NCBI GenBank assembly: GCA_020026415.1
Contig: JAHHQL010000011.1
Span: 9,182 to 73,181 of the forward strand
Length of the DNA: 64,000 nucleotides
Direction of reading: 5' to 3'
Source of the DNA: Alistipes sp.
Lineage (GTDB): Bacteria; Bacteroidota; Bacteroidia; Bacteroidales; Rikenellaceae
Shown: in pieces, positions 60,131 to 64,000 of the stretch
Layout of the letters: each line of letters starts with the position of its first letter
Numbering within the stretch: the stretch's first letter is position 1
Translations under genes and position numbers: made by a program
Notes under the pieces: generated by a model
The model's database searches: none
The model's input: the letters and a program-made list of their open reading frames with translations, nothing else
Told to the model about the DNA's origin: nothing

Positions 60131-60739
60131 TTATTCCTCCTCCTTTTCAAGGATGCTGCCTCCGGCCTTCTTCAATTTGCCGACCAGTTGCTCGGCAAGG
60201 CTCTCGCGGATCGAAAGTTCCATGGTGCAGAGGTTGTCAAATTCCTGTTTCAAGATGTTGGGCTTCTCGTCCTTAATCACACGCATGATGTCGTTCATCG
60301 AAAGGTACGAAAAATCGACGTGAATCAGCCGATCGACCGTCCTTTCGACAATCGTCGCCGCCTCAATGGCATCGTTGGTCGATTCCTTATAGGCGGCAAT
60401 CAGTCCCGGAACGCCCAATTTCGTACCGCCGAAATAACGCACCACGACCACCAGACAATCCGTCAGTTCATGCGATAGAAGTTGTCCCAAAATGGGTTTC
60501 CCGGCCGTTCCCGAAGGTTCGCCGTCGTCGTTGGCACGCCATTGCGCCCCGTCCGCCCCCAGTCGCCACGCATAGCAATGGTGGGTGGCATCGTAATATT
60601 TCTTGCGCAGGGCATCCAGATATTCGTGGATCTCCTCCTCGGTTTTCACGGGGTAGATGAACGAAAGGAATTTGCTGCTGCGTTCGCGGCAGGTCGATTC
60701 GGCAGGTGCCTCTATGGTAAAATAACTGTCTTCCGCCAC
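60131..60739 (-). CDS. yigZ: YigZ/IMPACT family protein
   Basis: 202 residues starting with GTG at 60739; no ATG is suitable nearby. The UPF0029 N-terminal domain includes RSSKFLSFIYPV, ATHHCYAWRLG, NDDGEPSGTAGKPIL and VVVVRYFGGTKLGVPGLIAAY, all conserved in the family; the C-terminal domain is EF-G-IV-like. Regulation of translation (as for IMPACT) is presumed but not shown in bacteria. Lies 2 bp after lepB and abuts uvrA. Confidence 0.92.
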   Translation of the reverse strand: MAEDSYFTIEAPAESTCRERSSKFLSFIYPVKTEEEIHEYLDALRKKYYDATHHCYAWRLGADGAQWRANDDGEPSGTAGKPILGQLLSHELTDCLVVVVRYFGGTKLGVPGLIAAYKESTNDAIEAATIVERTVDRLIHVDFSYLSMNDIMRVIKDEKPNILKQEFDNLCTMELSIRESLAEQLVGKLKKAGGSILEKEEE

Positions 60740-60741
60740 GT

Positions 60742-62094
60742 CTATTTCACATTTTTAAACATTCTTCCCCAACGGATATTGGCGGGGAATCCCTTTGTCG
60801 GATCCAACGACAACCACACGAACGAAGCCTTGCCGACAATGTGATCCTCAGGAACAAAACCCCAATAACGCGAGTCGGCCGAATTGTGGCGGTTGTCACC
60901 CATCATCCAGAAATAATCCATCGCAAAAGTATATTCGGTTGCAGGAGCGTCGTCGATCAGAATCTGATTGTCGCGCACCTCCAACTTATGTCCTTCATAG
61001 GCCTCGATGCAACGGCGGTACAACGGCAGGTTCTCCATCGAGAGTTTGACGGTTGCTCCGCGCTGCGGAATCCAGATCGGGCCGTAATTGTCCTGACTCC
61101 AACGCTCGTCACCCCACTGCGGATAGACATCGCGATCGCCCGTCGAGATATAACGGCGTACGTTCACGACGGTCTTCAGCCCTTTGAGTTGCTCGGCGGC
61201 CGCGGGAGTCGTATGGATATAGTAATTCGCGCCGTTGCCCTGACATTCCGAGATGCCGAGGCTCTCCAGCGCATATTGCGTCAGCGGTGCGGTCGTCTGC
61301 ACCATATAGAGGTATTGGATGCCCTCGACGCGCTCCTGTTCGCGTCCGTTGATGAAAGCCACGCCCTCGCGCACCTCCAACGAATCGCCCGGAAGTGCCA
61401 CGCAGCGTTTGATGTAGTTCTCGCGTTTATCGACGGGTCGGCTGATGATCGTATAGTCTTTTGCCAGTCGGCGACGGCCGTCGGCCTTACCGAAACGCTC
61501 CTCATATTCGCGCACCACATCGTAGTAGGTCTCGCCCTGTCGCTCCACCAAGACGGTGTCGCCCGCGGGGAAATTGAAGACCACCACATCGTTGTGACGG
61601 ATCTTCTTCAAGCCCGGCAGTCGGTGATAAGGCCATTTGACTGCATCGCAAAACGACTTTTGCGTTGTCGAGAAAGGCATCGTATGGTGTACGAACGGGA
61701 ATGCAATCGGCGTATTGAGCATCTGAGGGCCGTAAGCCACCTTGCTCACATAAAGGTAATCGCCCACCAGCAAAGAATGTTCCATCGAAGAGGTCGGGAT
61801 CACGTACATCTGGAAGAAATAGAGGTGTACGAGCGATGCCACCACCGTTGCAAAAACGATGGCATTCACCCATTCGTAAACGGTCTTATAGGTCTTGCTC
61901 TTCTTACAGAGTTCCTCGTTGCGGTACCAGAATTTGCGGTAGAAAATCCGCGAAATAAAGAAATCGTAAATAAGCGGAATACCCAACAGCATCCACAAAT
62001 TACCCGTCCATACCACAAACCACAGAAGGTACACGGCGAGTGCCACCGTAAATTTCGTCCACTTGTTTCTCAGAAAATTTTTGATCTGCTCCAT
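60742..62094 (-). CDS. lepB: Signal peptidase I, long Bacteroidetes form
   Basis: 450 residues, much longer than the ~250-320 of most bacterial enzymes. Two N-terminal hydrophobic stretches (~15-50 and ~78-96) anchor it. The catalytic Ser is in IPTSSMEHSLLVGDYL (~100-112), the Lys in NYIKRCVALPGDSLEV, and GDNRHNSADSRYWGFV is box E near the end. The extra length is an inserted segment between the Lys block and box E (about residues 260-380). Cleaves signal peptides of Sec substrates. Second gene of the dapB operon. Confidence 0.94.
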   Translation of the reverse strand: MEQIKNFLRNKWTKFTVALAVYLLWFVVWTGNLWMLLGIPLIYDFFISRIFYRKFWYRNEELCKKSKTYKTVYEWVNAIVFATVVASLVHLYFFQMYVIPTSSMEHSLLVGDYLYVSKVAYGPQMLNTPIAFPFVHHTMPFSTTQKSFCDAVKWPYHRLPGLKKIRHNDVVVFNFPAGDTVLVERQGETYYDVVREYEERFGKADGRRRLAKDYTIISRPVDKRENYIKRCVALPGDSLEVREGVAFINGREQERVEGIQYLYMVQTTAPLTQYALESLGISECQGNGANYYIHTTPAAAEQLKGLKTVVNVRRYISTGDRDVYPQWGDERWSQDNYGPIWIPQRGATVKLSMENLPLYRRCIEAYEGHKLEVRDNQILIDDAPATEYTFAMDYFWMMGDNRHNSADSRYWGFVPEDHIVGKASFVWLSLDPTKGFPANIRWGRMFKNVK

Positions 62095-62105
62095 ACACTA
62101 TCGCT

Positions 62106-62861
62106 TTATTTCAAAAGATCATCCATCGAGTAAACGCCTTTCTTGCCACACAGGAACTCGGCAGCCACCACAGCACCAAGTGCGAGTGTACGGCGGTTCT
62201 TGATCTCGTGGCGCAATGCAAGGATGTCATCCTCCGATTCGTAGGTCACTTCATGCAGTCCGGGAGCCATGCCCACACGCTCCGAAGTGATGACGATCTG
62301 ATCCCCGGCGGCATCTTCGGGACGTGCCACACGATTCGTGGCGTGCTCGATGCCCTCGGCATAGTTCACCCAACTTTTTTTCGAAGGCAGGTTGCGGATG
62401 ATGTCCTCCGTCAGCGTGATGGCCGTACCGCTCGGAGCATCCTTCTTCTGCGTGTGGTGAATCTCGCGCACACGCACCTCATAACCGCCCACGCCTGCAA
62501 TCATCTCGGCAAGTTTGCGGTTCAGACGGAACATGAGGTTCACACCGAGGCAGTAGTTCGATGCGTAGAACATCGCGCTTTCCTTTTCGCGGCACAGCGT
62601 CTGCAATTCACCCAGACGCGCCGTCCACCCCGTCGTACCGCTCACCACCGCCGTACCCGATTCGATACAGGTGCGGATGTTGTCATAGGCCGTATCCGGA
62701 GTGGTGAACTCCAAGGCAACGTCCGCCTCGGCGAGGTGGGCGCAATCCAAATCTGAAGCGTTGTTTTCATCAATGACGAGCACCACCCGGTGACCGCGTT
62801 CCAGAAGGATCTTCTCAATTTCATGGCCCATTTTGCCATAACCTATGATTGCTGCTTTCAT
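62106..62861 (-). CDS. dapB: 4-hydroxy-tetrahydrodipicolinate reductase
   Basis: 251 residues. NAD(P)-binding AAIIGYGKMGHEIEKIL (start), EFTTPD, SGTTGW, and the catalytic HHTQKKDAPSGTA (His-His and Lys), then FLCGKKGVYSMDDLL at the C-terminus. Lysine and meso-diaminopimelate synthesis. First gene of a tight minus-strand operon of seven genes. Confidence 0.95.
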   Translation of the reverse strand: MKAAIIGYGKMGHEIEKILLERGHRVVLVIDENNASDLDCAHLAEADVALEFTTPDTAYDNIRTCIESGTAVVSGTTGWTARLGELQTLCREKESAMFYASNYCLGVNLMFRLNRKLAEMIAGVGGYEVRVREIHHTQKKDAPSGTAITLTEDIIRNLPSKKSWVNYAEGIEHATNRVARPEDAAGDQIVITSERVGMAPGLHEVTYESEDDILALRHEIKNRRTLALGAVVAAEFLCGKKGVYSMDDLLK

Positions 62862-62921
62862 AATATCTTTTCTTTATGTAAATACTCTTTTCGGGCGTGC
62901 ATTCCTATATATAAGCACGCA

Positions 62922-62937
62922 TATCTTTGCAAAGATA
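62922..62937. promoter_or_regulatory. 16-bp palindrome of two facing -7 boxes between dapB and truA
   Basis: TATCTTTGCAAAGATA is a perfect palindrome; each half read outward is TATCTTTG, the commonest -7 box here. The minus-strand copy is about 69 bp before the dapB ATG. No -33 element is seen on either side at 19-21 bp. Confidence 0.5.
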
Positions 62938-62996
62938 CGAATTTTGCACCGATTTTCACCCTTCCATCCGACAAAACGCCTGCCCGGCTCAAATAT

Positions 62997-63028
62997 TTTG
63001 CGTCAGCGCGGGTTTTTCGTTACCTTTG
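62997..63028 (+). promoter_or_regulatory. truA promoter
   Basis: TTTG at 62997-63000, 20-bp spacer, TACCTTTG at 63021-63028; the ATG follows 17 bp later. Confidence 0.78.
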
Positions 63029-63045
63029 CCAAAATAAAACGAACG

Positions 63046-63828
63046 ATGATGCGCTATTTTCTCGAACTCAATTACAACGGCTCGGCCTACTTCGGCTGGC
63101 AACGTCAGAACGGTCAGCAATCCGTCCAACAAACCCTCGAAGAGAGTCTTTCGACCCTGCTGCGCGCGCCGATTCCGGTAACCGGCGCGGGACGCACCGA
63201 CACGGGCGTACATGCCTCCTATTATGTTGCTCACTTCGACTGCAACACCCTCATCGCCGATCCCCGCCAGACGGTCTATAAGGTGAACCGCATCCTGCCG
63301 CACGACATCTCGGTATGGAGTTTAAAAGAGGTTGCTCCCGAAGCCCACGCCCGTTTCAACGCCTTGGAACGCGAGTACCACTACTACATCGAACCCGGAA
63401 AGAATCCCTTCAACCGTCCGCTCTCGTGGCAGTTTGCGCAATCGCTCGACATCGAGCGCATGAACCGCGCGGCGGAGATTCTGCTTGAGGTGGAGGATTT
63501 CACGACCTTCGCCAAACTCAACTCCAACAACAAAACCAACATCTGCCACCTCTCGCGTGCCGAATGGGAGGTGCTGCCCGACGGCGAGATCCGTTTTACG
63601 ATCCGCGCCGACCGCTTCCTGCGCAACATGGTACGCGCCATTGTCGGGACACTGGTCGATGTGGGACGCGGCCGCTACACCGAAGACGAGTTCCGCGACA
63701 TCGTACTCTCGAAAGACCTTTCGCGTTCGAGCGGAGGTGCACCCGCATCGGGGCTGTTTCTGGTCGATGTGACCTACCCCGACGACATTTTCCGCGCAAG
63801 CGTTCCCCGCGACAAAAGATACCGATAG
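63046..63828 (+). CDS. truA: tRNA pseudouridine synthase A
   Basis: 260 residues from ATG 63046 (a second ATG follows at once). In-frame codons further up lie before the promoter. Makes pseudouridine at positions 38-40 of tRNA anticodon stems. Catalytic Asp in GAGRTDTGVHA (~52-62); RYFLELNYNGSAYFGWQ start and RFLRNMVRAIVGTLVDVGRG near the end are family marks. Confidence 0.95.
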   Translation: MMRYFLELNYNGSAYFGWQRQNGQQSVQQTLEESLSTLLRAPIPVTGAGRTDTGVHASYYVAHFDCNTLIADPRQTVYKVNRILPHDISVWSLKEVAPEAHARFNALEREYHYYIEPGKNPFNRPLSWQFAQSLDIERMNRAAEILLEVEDFTTFAKLNSNNKTNICHLSRAEWEVLPDGEIRFTIRADRFLRNMVRAIVGTLVDVGRGRYTEDEFRDIVLSKDLSRSSGGAPASGLFLVDVTYPDDIFRASVPRDKRYR

Positions 63829-63910
63829 AAATTTTCCTTTTCTATTTCCCGATGGAATAACAAGTTAGGATTTTTCGGTACTTTTCCCGCGAAAAAATAT
63901 TGCAAAATGA

Positions 63911-63942
63911 TTTGGAAGTTCTGAATATTCGCCGTATCTTTG
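63911..63942 (+). promoter_or_regulatory. tRNA-Lys promoter
   Basis: TTTG at 63911-63914, 20-bp spacer, TATCTTTG at 63935-63942: the best -33/-7 match in the window, 22 bp before the tRNA 5' end. Confidence 0.82.
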
Positions 63943-63964
63943 CATCGCATTCGAAAAGAATGAT

Positions 63965-64000
63965 GCCTCTTTAGCTCAGTTGGTAGAGCACGACACTCTT
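63965..64000 (+). tRNA. tRNA-Lys(CUU), 5' half
   Basis: Acceptor strand GCCTCTT (63965-63971), TA, D stem GCTC/GAGC with loop AGTTGGTA, A26, anticodon strand CGACA, then CTCTT. Counting places the last three bases, CTT, at positions 34-36, so the anticodon is CUU (Lys). The window ends exactly there; the 3' half is outside. Confidence 0.85.

Noticed and set aside
1..64000. CRISPR arrays, insertion sequences, prophage, toxin-antitoxin or restriction genes
   Set aside because: Read on both strands without finding regularly spaced repeats, transposase or integrase motifs, or paired small toxin/antitoxin genes.

Overview
The window is a 64-kb piece of a Bacteroidales chromosome, most likely Alistipes or a close Rikenellaceae relative. 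I infer this from the protein families (GSCFA, DUF2851, DUF5686, SusB-type GH97, golvesin-domain amidase, surface lipoprotein with a Cys-Ser-Asp-Asp-Asp start), from the repeated Bacteroidetes -7 promoter element TAnnTTTG (often TATCTTTG or TACCTTTG, sometimes with TTTG or TTG 19-21 bp upstream), from the absence of Shine-Dalgarno-like sequences, and from the GC-rich coding and AT-rich intergenic DNA. Coding density is high, most operon ends carry clear hairpin-T terminators, and I see no insertion sequence, prophage, CRISPR array or integrase. Most of it reads as core genome with a few glycan-related insertions.

Layout. 1-5.1 kb: end of pheT, then aroB, typA, rpiB and ispE as single genes separated by terminators. 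5.2-9.5 kb: a co-directional run of GSCFA hydrolase, a secreted alkaline-phosphatase-like protein whose metal ligands are nearly all replaced, SufE, a DUF59 Fe-S protein and a short DUF2851 protein. 9.5-13.4 kb: secA and dCMP deaminase. 13.4-24.4 kb: a secreted glycan-degrading zone (GH2 beta-mannosidase and GH33 sialidase overlapping by one base, GH97, a large surface lipoprotein) interleaved with a macro-like small protein and dinB. 24.4-31.4 kb: msrA, galM-galK, a metallophosphoesterase lipoprotein overlapping a probable beta-barrel protein, and htpG behind a possible sigma-54-type promoter.

31.5-38 kb (minus strand): a tight seven-gene run, uridine phosphorylase, dnaN, ExoX-like exonuclease, LysM/PBP1 lipid- or wall-associated protein, rex, a riboflavin-kinase-less RibF and a hotdog thioesterase. 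38-47 kb: glmM, M20 peptidase, HsmA-type membrane protein, argS, ybaK, a DUF5686 outer-membrane protein and a HAD phosphatase. 47-52 kb (minus): SSS symporter, interrupted amidase/golvesin protein and YqeY in one unit. 52-64 kb: mgsA, dusB, obgE, a seven-gene housekeeping operon (dapB, lepB, yigZ, uvrA, M16 peptidase, O-methyltransferase, MazG-like), truA, and a tRNA-Lys(CUU) cut by the window end exactly after its anticodon.

No clearly new defence or mobile system is visible. The observations I would follow first are the metal-ligand-stripped alkaline phosphatase homologue, the htpG control region, the symporter/interrupted-amidase pair, the phosphoesterase/beta-barrel pair, and the three-repeat surface lipoprotein. 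All family assignments are from reading the translated sequence; no database search was run.
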